Origin: Spirochaetae bacterium HGW-Spirochaetae-7
Lineage (GTDB): Bacteria > Spirochaetota > Spirochaetia > Treponematales > UBA12059
Direction of reading: 5' to 3'
DNA length: 19,916 nucleotides
Assembly: GCA_002839245.1 (NCBI GenBank)
Contig: PGXR01000088.1
Location: 1 to 19,916, forward strand
Shown piece by piece: positions 7,530 through 14,344 of this stretch. A model generated the notes under the pieces. The model was not told the origin of the DNA, did not search any database, and saw only the letters and a program-made list of their open reading frames with translations. The position numbers and the translations under genes were made by a program. Each line of letters starts with the position of its first letter. The first letter of the stretch is position 1.

Positions 7530-8390
7530 CTACGCAGAAGCAGAACGCCCATCAGGCGGACGCGTCCTGTTCCTTCGTCCTCTCCGACTGAACAGGATGA
7601 TGGCCGCTACGATGCACAGGTACAAGCCGTAGGCGATCGCCATTGAAAGCGACGGCGTCGCGCTGTAGCCGAACAGGCTCCCGAGGAAGGAGCCGATAGC
7701 GCCTTTCTCGTGCATGGCTGGGAACGAAGCGTCAACCAGCGGCGGATTCAGGTCCCAGAGCTGCTCGACAACGGGAGGCAGGACGCCGGCCTCGCCGAAC
7801 TCTCCCGCGGACCTGCCAACGAGTCCCGCCGCGAACAGTATCAGGAGTATGTTCGTCGCCGCGAAGAACCGGCGCAAGCCGATGCGGGAGCCGACAGAAT
7901 AGACGAGAAAGCCTATGGCGACGGCGGCCGTCATGCCGGCAAGCGCGGCGATCACCCCCGCTAGCCCGGAGGCCCGCAAAGAAGCGCCGATGAATATCAC
8001 CGTCTCGACGCCTTCGCGGAACACTGAAACGAACGCAAGGAGGGCGATGCTTCGCCAGCCACCAATATCGGTACGCATCGCTATTTTTTCTTCCAGCGAA
8101 GCACGTATGTCGGCATGGTCGATCCAGAGGATGAGTACGGTCACGAGGATCGCCCCCGCCAGCATGACGGAGCCTTCGAACAGCTGTTCCGCCCGGCCCT
8201 CGAACCCGCCGAAAACGGCGAGGAATAGAAATGCGGTTCCGATGCTTGCTGCAATCGCCGCGATTGCCCCGGCCCATAGCGCTGAAACGATACGGTCCAG
8301 GCCAGTCCGGCGAATATATGCCAGCAAGATGCCGATGATCAGAGCGGCCTCCAGGCTTTCCCTGAAGACGATCAATACAATCGCTCCCAT
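7530..8390 (-). CDS. FTR1-family iron permease
   Basis: The 286-residue product is a polytopic membrane protein with about seven hydrophobic helices. Two REXXE iron-binding motifs stand in helices as in FTR1/EfeU: RESLE at residues 10-14 (VFRESLEAAL) and REGVE at about residue 123 (VFREGVETVIF). These permeases carry iron across the inner membrane, in eukaryotes and in Efe systems together with an oxidase or periplasmic partner. No EfeO, EfeB or cupredoxin gene is visible here. The start is ATG at 8390, preceded by AGGAG at good distance; the open frame reaches further upstream (to 8504) but that part lies in the leader. A palindromic candidate operator sits about 90-120 bases upstream. The C-terminus is basic (RRGRRNRTRP), as expected for a cytosolic tail. 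Confidence 0.93.
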   Translation of the reverse strand: MGAIVLIVFRESLEAALIIGILLAYIRRTGLDRIVSALWAGAIAAIAASIGTAFLFLAVFGGFEGRAEQLFEGSVMLAGAILVTVLILWIDHADIRASLEEKIAMRTDIGGWRSIALLAFVSVFREGVETVIFIGASLRASGLAGVIAALAGMTAAVAIGFLVYSVGSRIGLRRFFAATNILLILFAAGLVGRSAGEFGEAGVLPPVVEQLWDLNPPLVDASFPAMHEKGAIGSFLGSLFGYSATPSLSMAIAYGLYLCIVAAIILFSRRGRRNRTRPPDGRSASA

Positions 8391-8478
8391 TTCCGCTCCT
8401 CGTTGCTGGATAGAAATGAATATACGTAAACCTGGTGAACGACGATGTTGATTCCGGACAAAATCCCGTATTTTCAAA

Positions 8479-8509
8479 TTAGGCAGGCGCCCTTCTGAAG
8501 GCAAGCTAA
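8479..8509. promoter_or_regulatory. candidate operator (imperfect inverted repeat) upstream of FTR1
   Basis: TTAG at 8479-8482 and CTAA at 8506-8509 flank the perfect palindrome CCTTCTGAAGG at 8491-8501, the whole spanning 31 bases. The TTAG/CTAA ends recall DtxR/IdeR-type metal-repressor sites, which would fit an iron permease 90 bases away. However, the outer and inner dyads are not concentric (offset about 2 bases) and the site does not match a known consensus well. A regulatory role is inferred from position and symmetry only. Confidence 0.3.
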
Positions 8510-8520
8510 TATTAGTTCAT

Positions 8521-8619
8521 CGAAGCTTGCATCTTTCGATATTCGACACCGCCAGGAGCAGTTACTCAAGACCAGTCATACAAGGGGCGGTGGTGTTGGA
8601 CGACGAGATGCAAGCTTCG
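8521..8619. repeat. 13-bp perfect inverted repeat enclosing a second nested stem
   Basis: The arm at 8521-8533 (CGAAGCTTGCATC) is exactly complementary to 8607-8619. Inside, CACCGCC at 8547-8553 pairs with GGCGGTG at 8586-8592, and the remaining loop holds the short palindrome GACCAGTC. The arrangement would fold into one long nested stem. It opens the non-coding block between FTR1 and tRNA-Val. No protein-coding signal is convincing here. It may be the first domain of a structured RNA or the end of a repeat element. Confidence 0.6.
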
Positions 8620-8631
8620 CTACAGGATTTG

Positions 8632-8826
8632 CCCTTCGGCTCTCGGCTTCCTGCCTCTAGCCTGCGGGCCGCCTCGCTCACTGTCGCGCCCGCAGCTGCG
8701 CCCATCCATGGGCGCTTTTCGCCGCATTCGCGGCGCGGTACAACAGAAAGGGGGATACCCCCTCGAGAGAGCAGAAGTATCTGCCCTCTCTCACCCATGC
8801 GCTGCTTCGAGTCTCGCAGCGCATGG
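8632..8826. other. array of consecutive hairpins in a non-coding block (possible structured RNA or dispersed repeat)
   Basis: Stems in order: TGCGGGC 8663-8669 with 8688-8694; GCGCCCAT 8698-8705 with 8708-8715; CGCCGC 8720-8725 with 8730-8735; AGGGGG 8749-8754 with CCCCCT 8758-8763; GAGAGAG 8765-8771 with 8786-8792; and an 11-bp perfect stem CCATGCGCTGC 8795-8805 with 8816-8826. The helices follow each other with little spacer. Two open frames cross the region, one on each strand, but neither has a ribosome site or recognisable domain, and both run into the tRNA. The block does not contain the conserved boxes of RNase P RNA, and its 3' end does not form the tmRNA tRNA-like domain. Its identity is unknown to me. 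Confidence 0.5.
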
Positions 8827-8915
8827 TTCAAATCCTGTAGCGCCCTTCCTATACAAAAAACCCCGTCCGCGGTAACGGACAGGGTTTTTTGTATGGGCGC
8901 TACAGGATTTGAACC
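8825..8915. repeat. long inverted repeat duplicating the 3' end of tRNA-Val around a terminator
   Basis: The 21 bases at 8825-8845 are the exact reverse complement of 8895-8915, which is the acceptor 3' strand plus T-arm of the tRNA gene. Five unpaired bases (8846-8850) follow, then 8851-8869 pairs with 8876-8894 with one mismatch, so the whole forms a hairpin of about 40 pairs with a 6-base loop. The left copy cannot form its own T-arm because the sequence before TTCAAAT does not pair with CCTGT. It is therefore a fragment, not a second tRNA gene. Confidence 0.85.
8851..8894. terminator. bidirectional rho-independent terminator
   Basis: The stem at 8861-8869 and 8876-8884 (GTCCG/CGGAC and CCC/GGG around one C-A mismatch, loop CGGTAA) is flanked by A6 at 8855-8860 and T6 at 8885-8890. 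It can end the tRNA-Val transcript reading leftward and any rightward transcript leaving the hairpin block. The symmetry extends to ATAC/GTAT on the outside. Confidence 0.85.
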
Positions 8916-8967
8916 TGTGACATCCTGGGTGTAAACCAGGCGCTCTGACCAACTGAGCCAAGCGCCC
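8894..8967 (-). tRNA. tRNA-Val (anticodon UAC)
   Basis: On the minus strand the gene reads from 8967 to 8894. The acceptor GGGCGCT (8967-8961) pairs with AGCGCCC (8901-8895). The D-arm is GCTC...GAGC, the anticodon stem CCTGG/CCAGG encloses TTTACAC, giving anticodon TAC for valine. The variable loop is ATGTC, and the T-arm ACAGG/CCTGT encloses TTCAAAT. Discriminator A is at 8894. CCA is not encoded. A terminator follows immediately, and a promoter stands before it. Confidence 0.96.
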
Positions 8968-8977
8968 CGGGGCGGGT

Positions 8978-9007
8978 ACGATATCACGCCGGGTGAAGGC
9001 GGGTCAA
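8978..9007 (-). promoter_or_regulatory. promoter of tRNA-Val
   Basis: On the minus strand TTGACC (9007-9002) is followed after 18 bases by TATCGT (8983-8978), with TG one base upstream of the -10 (extended -10, TGATATCGT). The predicted start lies near 8971, a few bases before the mature tRNA 5' end. Position and hexamers support it; no direct evidence. Confidence 0.5.
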
Positions 9008-9092
9008 GAAGAGGCAAGCAACGACGAATTGACGCTTCCCGTGGCGGGCTTCGTTTCTTCATGATAGAATAAGGGATGAAGAAGTTGCTGTG

Positions 9093-10052
9093 ATGAGATT
9101 GGCATGCGTCGGCAATGCGCTATGGGACATAGTCTCCTTCGTGGGCGACGATTTTCCGTCGAGCCTCGGCTATCACGACGGATCCACGACCCACGCGGAC
9201 ATCGCCAACCTGGAACCGGTCATCGCCGCCTTGCCCAACGCGTACCTTTGCGCGGGCGGAGGAGCCGCCAATGCGGCCCGGGTCTTTTCTTCCCTCGGCC
9301 ACGACGCGGCATTCGCCGGCATGATAGGTTCTGATGAAACCGGGCAGCGGTTCAGAGTGGACATGGCGGACTTCGGCATAGAATCGTTCCTGCAGGTATC
9401 GCAGAAACCCACCGGTGTGTTCTGCGCGATGATTGCTCCTGACGGTACTCACACGGTGCTGGTAGCGCCTGGAGCCGCCCCCTTCCTGGACGCCGCCGCC
9501 GTGCCCGCTGCGTTCTTCCGGCCGGGGTCGACGCTCTATATCGATGGATTCCTGGCGTCGTCCCCCGAAGCGATAGAGCGCCTCGTGCATCGCGCGAAGT
9601 CCGCCGGCATGGGCATCGCTCTCGACGTTGCAGGTTCCAGGATCGCTGCCATCCATCGGGACTTCTTCATCGAGCTTATCCGTACGTCATGCTCCTGGAC
9701 CTTCATGAACGAGGACGAGTTCATGGCCCTGGCCGATTCCGGGGTAGACGACGCACTCGCCCGATTCTCGGCCGGGATCCCCGGCGTCGTGGTCGTCAAG
9801 CGAGCTGAGATTGGCGCCGTATGCGTCAGCGACGGCTCGGTGGTGGAGAGCTCCGTAAGGCCGATACGCGCGACAGACACGACAGGCGCGGGCGACGCGT
9901 TCGCCGCTGGCTTCCTGTCGGCCGCGATAGCCGGCTCTTCGCTTGCTCGTTGCCTCAGGCTCGGCAACCGCGTCGCGGAGCACGCCATACAGGTACCGGG
10001 CATGGCCATAGACAGCGCAGGCTTGCGGCGCGCCGCGGACGCGGTGTCCTGA
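9093..10052 (+). CDS. PfkB-family carbohydrate/nucleoside kinase
   Basis: The 319-residue product has the ribokinase (PfkB) fold. It has an N-terminal GNALWDIV, the di-glycine substrate region CAGGGAANAARVFSSLG with GMIGSDETG, TGVFCAMI, the PfkB motif DTTGAGDAFAAG with the catalytic Asp of GAGD (about residue 267), and a C-terminal asparagine-containing helix (RLGNRVAEHAIQ). The opening GNALWDI and the spacing resemble adenosine kinase-like or 2-keto-3-deoxygluconate kinase-like members, but the phospho-acceptor cannot be fixed. ATG at 9093 is chosen; GTG at 9090 is in frame directly before it, and GAAGAAG at 9078-9084 serves either. The gene is isolated: tRNA-Val lies upstream in the other direction and lon follows after 122 bases with its own promoter. 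Confidence 0.88.
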   Translation: MRLACVGNALWDIVSFVGDDFPSSLGYHDGSTTHADIANLEPVIAALPNAYLCAGGGAANAARVFSSLGHDAAFAGMIGSDETGQRFRVDMADFGIESFLQVSQKPTGVFCAMIAPDGTHTVLVAPGAAPFLDAAAVPAAFFRPGSTLYIDGFLASSPEAIERLVHRAKSAGMGIALDVAGSRIAAIHRDFFIELIRTSCSWTFMNEDEFMALADSGVDDALARFSAGIPGVVVVKRAEIGAVCVSDGSVVESSVRPIRATDTTGAGDAFAAGFLSAAIAGSSLARCLRLGNRVAEHAIQVPGMAIDSAGLRRAADAVS

Positions 10053-10113
10053 GCGCAACCCGTCAATAGCATCGATTTAACGCCCAAAACACTGTCTACA
10101 AGCCTCAAACGCC

Positions 10114-10141
10114 TTGCCCAACGGGGCAATACCTCTATATT
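10114..10141 (+). promoter_or_regulatory. candidate lon promoter with palindrome over the -35 region
   Basis: TTGCCC at 10114-10119 (4/6 match to -35) and TATATT at 10136-10141 are 16 bases apart, leaving a leader of about 27 bases before the lon ATG. The -35 hexamer is one arm of a perfect 6-bp dyad, TTGCCC/GGGCAA (10114-10119 and 10124-10129). A repressor bound there could block RNA polymerase. It is not a CIRCE element, and a heat-shock sigma site is not evident. Confidence 0.4.
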
Positions 10142-10174
10142 TTATATCAAAACCTCCAGAAGGGACGCCGCAGA

Positions 10175-12529
10175 ATGTCAAGCAACGAGATCGTACCAAT
10201 AGACATGATTCTTCCAAACAAGATTCCCATAATTCCGCTCAACGGAAAACCTATATTCCCCGGCATATTCACCCCGCTGATGCTCGGGAGTCAGGATGAC
10301 ATCCAGACCGTTGACGAGGCCATGCAGACCGACGGCATGGTGGGCCTGGTTCTTGTGCGCGACGACACCGAGAAGCCCAAGTCGAGCGACCTGCACTCGG
10401 TGGGCACGGTAGCCAAGATCGTCAAGCGCATCAATCTGCCCGACGGCTCGGTGAACATTTTCATATCGACGCTCAAGCGCTTCAAGATAAAGAAAGCGCT
10501 GTCCAAGGAACAGCCTATTGTCGCCGCGGTCGAGTACATCGAGGACCTGGGCGAAGGGCCCGACGAGATCAAGGCGCTGACCCGAGCGCTGCTGTCGGAG
10601 ATGAAGCAGGTATCGGAGAACAATCCGCTCTTCTCCGAGGAGATGCGCCTGAACATGATCAACATCGATCATCCGGGCAAGATCGCCGACTTCATCGCCA
10701 GCATCCTCAACATCGACAAGGACGAGCAGCAGAAGATACTCGAGCTCTTCGACATCAGGGAACGCATGGAGCGCGTCCTCATGTCTATCAAGCGCGAGCA
10801 GGAGCTCCTCAAGATCCAGAAGCGCATCCAGGGCGAGATCAATGAAAAGGTCGAGAAGAGCCAGCGCGACTACTTCCTCCGCGAGGAACTCAAGGCCATA
10901 AAGCAGGAGCTCGGCATGCCTGCCGACGCCAAGGGCTCCGACCACCAGCGCTTCAAGGAGAAGCTGGACTCTTTCGGCTTCTCAGGCGAGGTCAAGGAAC
11001 TCGTCGAGCAGGAGCTAGAGAAATTCGGCCTCATGGATCCCAATTCCAGCGAGTTCATAGTCACGCGCAACTGGCTGGAGCTTGTCAGCAACCTTCCGTG
11101 GAAAGCCGAGACCGGCAAGGACTTCGACCTGAAGGCTGCCCGCGACATCCTGGAGAACGACCATTACGGCCTCAAGGACGTCAAGGACCGCATCATCGAA
11201 TACCTGGCCGTACGCAAGCTCAAGCGCGACGCCAAGGGCTCGATACTGTGCCTGGTCGGCCCTCCGGGCGTCGGCAAGACGAGCGTCGGCCGCTCTATAG
11301 CTCGGGCCCTCGGAAAGGAATTCTTCAGGTTCTCGGTCGGCGGCATGCGCGACGAAGCGGAGATCAAGGGCCACCGCCGCACCTACGTCGGGGCTCTGCC
11401 TGGCAAGATCATCCAGGGGCTCAAAATAACCAAGAGCCGCGATCCCGTGTTCATGATCGACGAAATTGACAAGATGGGCACGAGCTACCAGGGCGACCCT
11501 TCGAGCGCTCTCCTCGAGGTGCTCGACCCGGAGCAGAATTTCTCGTTCCGCGACCATTACCTGGACCTGCCATTCGACGTGTCGAGCGTCTTCTTCATAG
11601 TCACCGCCAACACGCTCGATACGATACCGTCGCCGCTCCGCGACAGGATGGAGATAATCCAGCTGTCGGGCTACGTCGATTCGGAGAAGCTCGAGATCGC
11701 CAAGCGCTACCTGATACCAAAGAGCCTCGAGAAATCGGGGCTCAAGAAAGCCAGGGTCAAGTACACTCGAGACGCGCTTTCCGCGATAGCCGAGGGCTAT
11801 GCCCGCGAGGCCGGCGTGCGCAACTTCGAAAAGCTTCTCGACCGCATCCACCGGAAGATCGCCCTGCAGGTCGTCACCGCCCAGGAAGCGGGCGAAGAGC
11901 CGAAGAAATTCGAGGTGGACAAGCCGTCGCTCGAAAAATACCTGGGCCAGCCCCGCTTCGACGCCGACGAGGTCAAGCGCGCCACGCTGCCCGGCATGAC
12001 GGTAGGCCTGGCCTGGACCAGCATGGGCGGCGACACGCTCATCATCGAGGCCGTCGCCAATCCCGGCAAGGAAGGCTTCAAGCTCACCGGGCAGATGGGT
12101 TCGGTGATGCAGGAATCCGCGGGCATCGCCTATACCTGGGTCCGCCACCACGCCGCCGACGCGTTCCAGATCCCGGCGAAATACTTCGAGGAACGACAGA
12201 TTCACCTGCACATACCCGAAGGCGCTACGCCCAAGGACGGCCCGAGCGCCGGCGTGACGATGGCCACCGCGCTCATGTCGCTCGTGCTAGGCAAGCAGGT
12301 CAAGGACAGGCTCGCGATGACAGGAGAACTGTCGCTTACCGGGCAGGTGCTCCCGATAGGCGGCCTCCGCGAGAAGACCGTGGCGGCCAAGCGGAACAAG
12401 ATCAGGGAAATCATCATTCCCAAGGCCAACGAGAAGGACCTTGACGAGATTCCAGAGCATGTCAAGAAAGGCATCGCCTTCCACCCCGTCGAGCGGATGG
12501 AAGAAGTGCTCGCGATAGCGCTTCCGTAA
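10175..12529 (+). CDS. lon: ATP-dependent Lon protease (LonA)
   Basis: This is a 784-residue homohexameric AAA+ serine protease that degrades misfolded and regulatory proteins in the cytosol. The N-terminal substrate-binding domain opens with IPIIPLNGKPIFPG, followed by a long coiled-coil (about residues 200-260, REELKAIKQELG). The AAA+ module has Walker A GPPGVGKT at 362-369, Walker B FMIDEID at about 426-432, and the sensor and arginine region SPLRDRMEII. The protease domain has the catalytic dyad Ser691 (DGPSAGVT) and Lys734 (REKTVAAK). Length equals that of E. coli Lon. ATG at 10175 follows AGAAGGG by about ten bases. It is monocistronic or leads into the reductase gene 19 bases downstream. 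Confidence 0.97.
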   Translation: MSSNEIVPIDMILPNKIPIIPLNGKPIFPGIFTPLMLGSQDDIQTVDEAMQTDGMVGLVLVRDDTEKPKSSDLHSVGTVAKIVKRINLPDGSVNIFISTLKRFKIKKALSKEQPIVAAVEYIEDLGEGPDEIKALTRALLSEMKQVSENNPLFSEEMRLNMINIDHPGKIADFIASILNIDKDEQQKILELFDIRERMERVLMSIKREQELLKIQKRIQGEINEKVEKSQRDYFLREELKAIKQELGMPADAKGSDHQRFKEKLDSFGFSGEVKELVEQELEKFGLMDPNSSEFIVTRNWLELVSNLPWKAETGKDFDLKAARDILENDHYGLKDVKDRIIEYLAVRKLKRDAKGSILCLVGPPGVGKTSVGRSIARALGKEFFRFSVGGMRDEAEIKGHRRTYVGALPGKIIQGLKITKSRDPVFMIDEIDKMGTSYQGDPSSALLEVLDPEQNFSFRDHYLDLPFDVSSVFFIVTANTLDTIPSPLRDRMEIIQLSGYVDSEKLEIAKRYLIPKSLEKSGLKKARVKYTRDALSAIAEGYAREAGVRNFEKLLDRIHRKIALQVVTAQEAGEEPKKFEVDKPSLEKYLGQPRFDADEVKRATLPGMTVGLAWTSMGGDTLIIEAVANPGKEGFKLTGQMGSVMQESAGIAYTWVRHHAADAFQIPAKYFEERQIHLHIPEGATPKDGPSAGVTMATALMSLVLGKQVKDRLAMTGELSLTGQVLPIGGLREKTVAAKRNKIREIIIPKANEKDLDEIPEHVKKGIAFHPVERMEEVLAIALP

Positions 12530-12548
12530 ACAGCCAGGGATGCGGCCG

Positions 12549-13547
12549 ATGAAAAAAGGAATGATAGCGGTTACCGGTGCTGACGGCTTCCTCGGTTCCA
12601 ACGTGGTCAGGGCGTTGCTGGCGGCAGGCTATGACGTTCAGGCTATCCTAGAACCGGGGCGGGAGACTGGTACATTGGCAGGGCTCGAGTACGAGGCTCG
12701 CCGAGGGAGCCTTCTGGACGCTGGATTTGTCTCCGAAGCCGTGCGGGGCGCCGATGCAGTGATCCATACCGCCGCTTCGACCGCCGTCTGGCCGAACCGC
12801 ATACCGTCGATGCGAACCCTGAACGTCGTCGCGGCGGTCGAACTCGCCCGGGAGGCGAAGGCAGCAGGAGTGCCGGCTTTCGTCCACGTAGGCAGCGCGA
12901 GCTCCTTCGCGTGGGGAACCAGGGACCAACCCGGCGACGAGGCCGGCGAGTACCGCTCCGGCCATTTCGGGCTCGACTACCAGGATACCAAAAAAGAAGC
13001 CCAGGATTCCATGCTCGCGCTGCAAGCCGGAGGCTTCCGCCTGGTCGTCGTCAACCCGACCTTCATGTTCGGGCCGTATGATTCAAAGCCGGGTTCCGGG
13101 GAGATGATACTGTCGGTCGCGGCTCGCAAGGTCCCCGGCTACACCTCCGGAGGCAGGTCGTTCGCAGACGTGCGCGCGGTAGCCAAGGGAATTGTCGCGG
13201 CGCTTGAACGCGGACGAGGCGGGCAGTGTTACATACTGGGCGGCAACAATCTATCGTACGGCGAAGCGTTCTCCGCGATCGCTGCCGTCGTCGAAGTGGT
13301 GCCGCCCCGGTTCAAGTTGCCGGGAGCCGCGGCGCTCGCGTACGGCGCGATCGGTTCTGCCATCGCCAGTCTAACCGGCAAGCCGCCCAAGCTGAGCTTG
13401 GCCATGACGCGCGTATCTCTGGAGGGGCAGTACTATTCGTCGGCAAAAGCCGAACGTGAACTTGGATACGCAGTGGGCAACTTCGACGATGCGGTAGGCG
13501 CCGCCGTCGCCTGGTTCAAGGCAAACGGCAAGATGAAAACGCTCTAG
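12549..13547 (+). CDS. NAD-dependent epimerase/dehydratase-family (extended SDR) reductase
   Basis: The 332-residue product begins with a Rossmann motif TGADGFLGSN. It then has VIHTAA, the serine of HVGSASSFAWG and the YxxxK pair YQDTK, so the catalytic triad is present. The overall pattern (VVNPTFMFGPYD, a C-terminal segment ending in a WF helix) resembles the dihydroflavonol-4-reductase/3-beta-HSD-like group of extended SDRs, which reduce ketones or oxidise sterol-like and sugar substrates. The start chosen is ATG at 12549 with AGGGA at 12535-12539; an in-frame ATG at 12540 sits directly against that site. The stop shares the tetranucleotide CTAG with the stop of the convergent SDR gene. 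The substrate is unknown. Some bacterial ceramide-pathway reductases belong to this superfamily, so a lipid role is conceivable. Confidence 0.85.
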   Translation: MKKGMIAVTGADGFLGSNVVRALLAAGYDVQAILEPGRETGTLAGLEYEARRGSLLDAGFVSEAVRGADAVIHTAASTAVWPNRIPSMRTLNVVAAVELAREAKAAGVPAFVHVGSASSFAWGTRDQPGDEAGEYRSGHFGLDYQDTKKEAQDSMLALQAGGFRLVVVNPTFMFGPYDSKPGSGEMILSVAARKVPGYTSGGRSFADVRAVAKGIVAALERGRGGQCYILGGNNLSYGEAFSAIAAVVEVVPPRFKLPGAAALAYGAIGSAIASLTGKPPKLSLAMTRVSLEGQYYSSAKAERELGYAVGNFDDAVGAAVAWFKANGKMKTL

Positions 13548-14344
13548 TCGAAATACTTTCTCAGCTGGCGTCTCGAGAATCCTGTCATCCCCCTGACGAG
13601 ACCTGGCGCTAGACGTACCACGAACGCCATGACCTTGCCGGTCGGCGTATGGTACCCGGTCGCCTTCCGCCTGGTGACGCACTCGAGGATGTACGCGGCT
13701 GCATTTCGGCGAGTGGCCTGCGACGGCCTCGACAGCGGCACCATGGAGCCGTCAGCTGCGAATACCCGCTTGTCCGGATCGTTGTCTACGAGCCCGACGT
13801 GCACCACCGTAAAGCTGCAACCCGATCCGGAATACTCTGTCCGCAGCGACTGGGCGAGCGCCGTGAGCCCCATCTTGGAGGCTGAATACGCCGAGACCTC
13901 GGGCAAGCCATACAGCCCCGCGAGGCTGGAGACGAAACTGACGGCACCACGGCTGGACGCGATGTCTCCCATGAAGGTGCGCGTCATGAGCATCGGCCCA
14001 AGGAGGTTCCCGTCGACGAGAGCCTTGAAAACCGTCGGGTCGGTCTTGCCGAATTCACCCCGCATCGAAACGCCCGCGTTGTTGATCAGGATGTCGACCT
14101 TGCCGAACGCAAGGAGCACTTCATTCCTTGCGGACAGGCAATCCGACGGATCGGTCGCGTCGGCTACGACGACGATGGCGCCGGGGGGCATGGCAGCCGC
14201 GGTTTCCTCCAGGGGTGAGCGGCGTCTGCCCAGCAGCGCGACCCGGGCTCCTGCGGCTCCGAGGGCAAGGGCGATTTCTCGGCCGATGCCGGATCCCGCT
14301 CCGGTCAGCGCGACGACGGCTCCATCCAGCGCCATCCGCTTCAT
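13544..14344 (-). CDS. short-chain dehydrogenase/reductase
   Basis: This is a classical SDR of 266 residues. The cofactor motif TGAGSGIG lies near residues 12-19, followed by GRR (favouring NADPH), the NNAG motif in LINNAGVSMRG, SFVSSLAG with the catalytic serine, and YSASK with the Tyr and Lys. A basic C-terminal tail with a hydrophobic stretch (VVRLAPGLVRG) may associate with membrane, as in reductases acting on lipid substrates. The ATG at 14344 overlaps the stop of the CPBP gene as ATGA; a second ATG at 14335 is possible. It ends on CTAG shared with the convergent extended-SDR gene. The substrate is not identifiable. Confidence 0.9.
   Translation of the reverse strand: MKRMALDGAVVALTGAGSGIGREIALALGAAGARVALLGRRRSPLEETAAAMPPGAIVVVADATDPSDCLSARNEVLLAFGKVDILINNAGVSMRGEFGKTDPTVFKALVDGNLLGPMLMTRTFMGDIASSRGAVSFVSSLAGLYGLPEVSAYSASKMGLTALAQSLRTEYSGSGCSFTVVHVGLVDNDPDKRVFAADGSMVPLSRPSQATRRNAAAYILECVTRRKATGYHTPTGKVMAFVVRLAPGLVRGMTGFSRRQLRKYFD

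Noticed and set aside
8825..8845. Second tRNA gene on the plus strand
   Set aside because: Only the 3' 21 bases match; the D-arm, anticodon arm and 5' acceptor strand are absent.
8521..8894. Possible tmRNA or RNase P RNA
   Set aside because: The 3' copy of the tRNA end cannot form its own T-arm and no matching acceptor 5' half or tag reading frame is seen. The RNase P core boxes are missing.
8521..8915. CRISPR array or integron attC series
   Set aside because: The stems differ in sequence from one another; there are no equal spacers, no repeated unit, and no integrase or cas gene nearby.
8527..9062. Overlapping open frames on both strands across the hairpin block
   Set aside because: They translate the tRNA gene and terminator, lack ribosome sites, and their composition follows the palindromes. 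Not called as genes.
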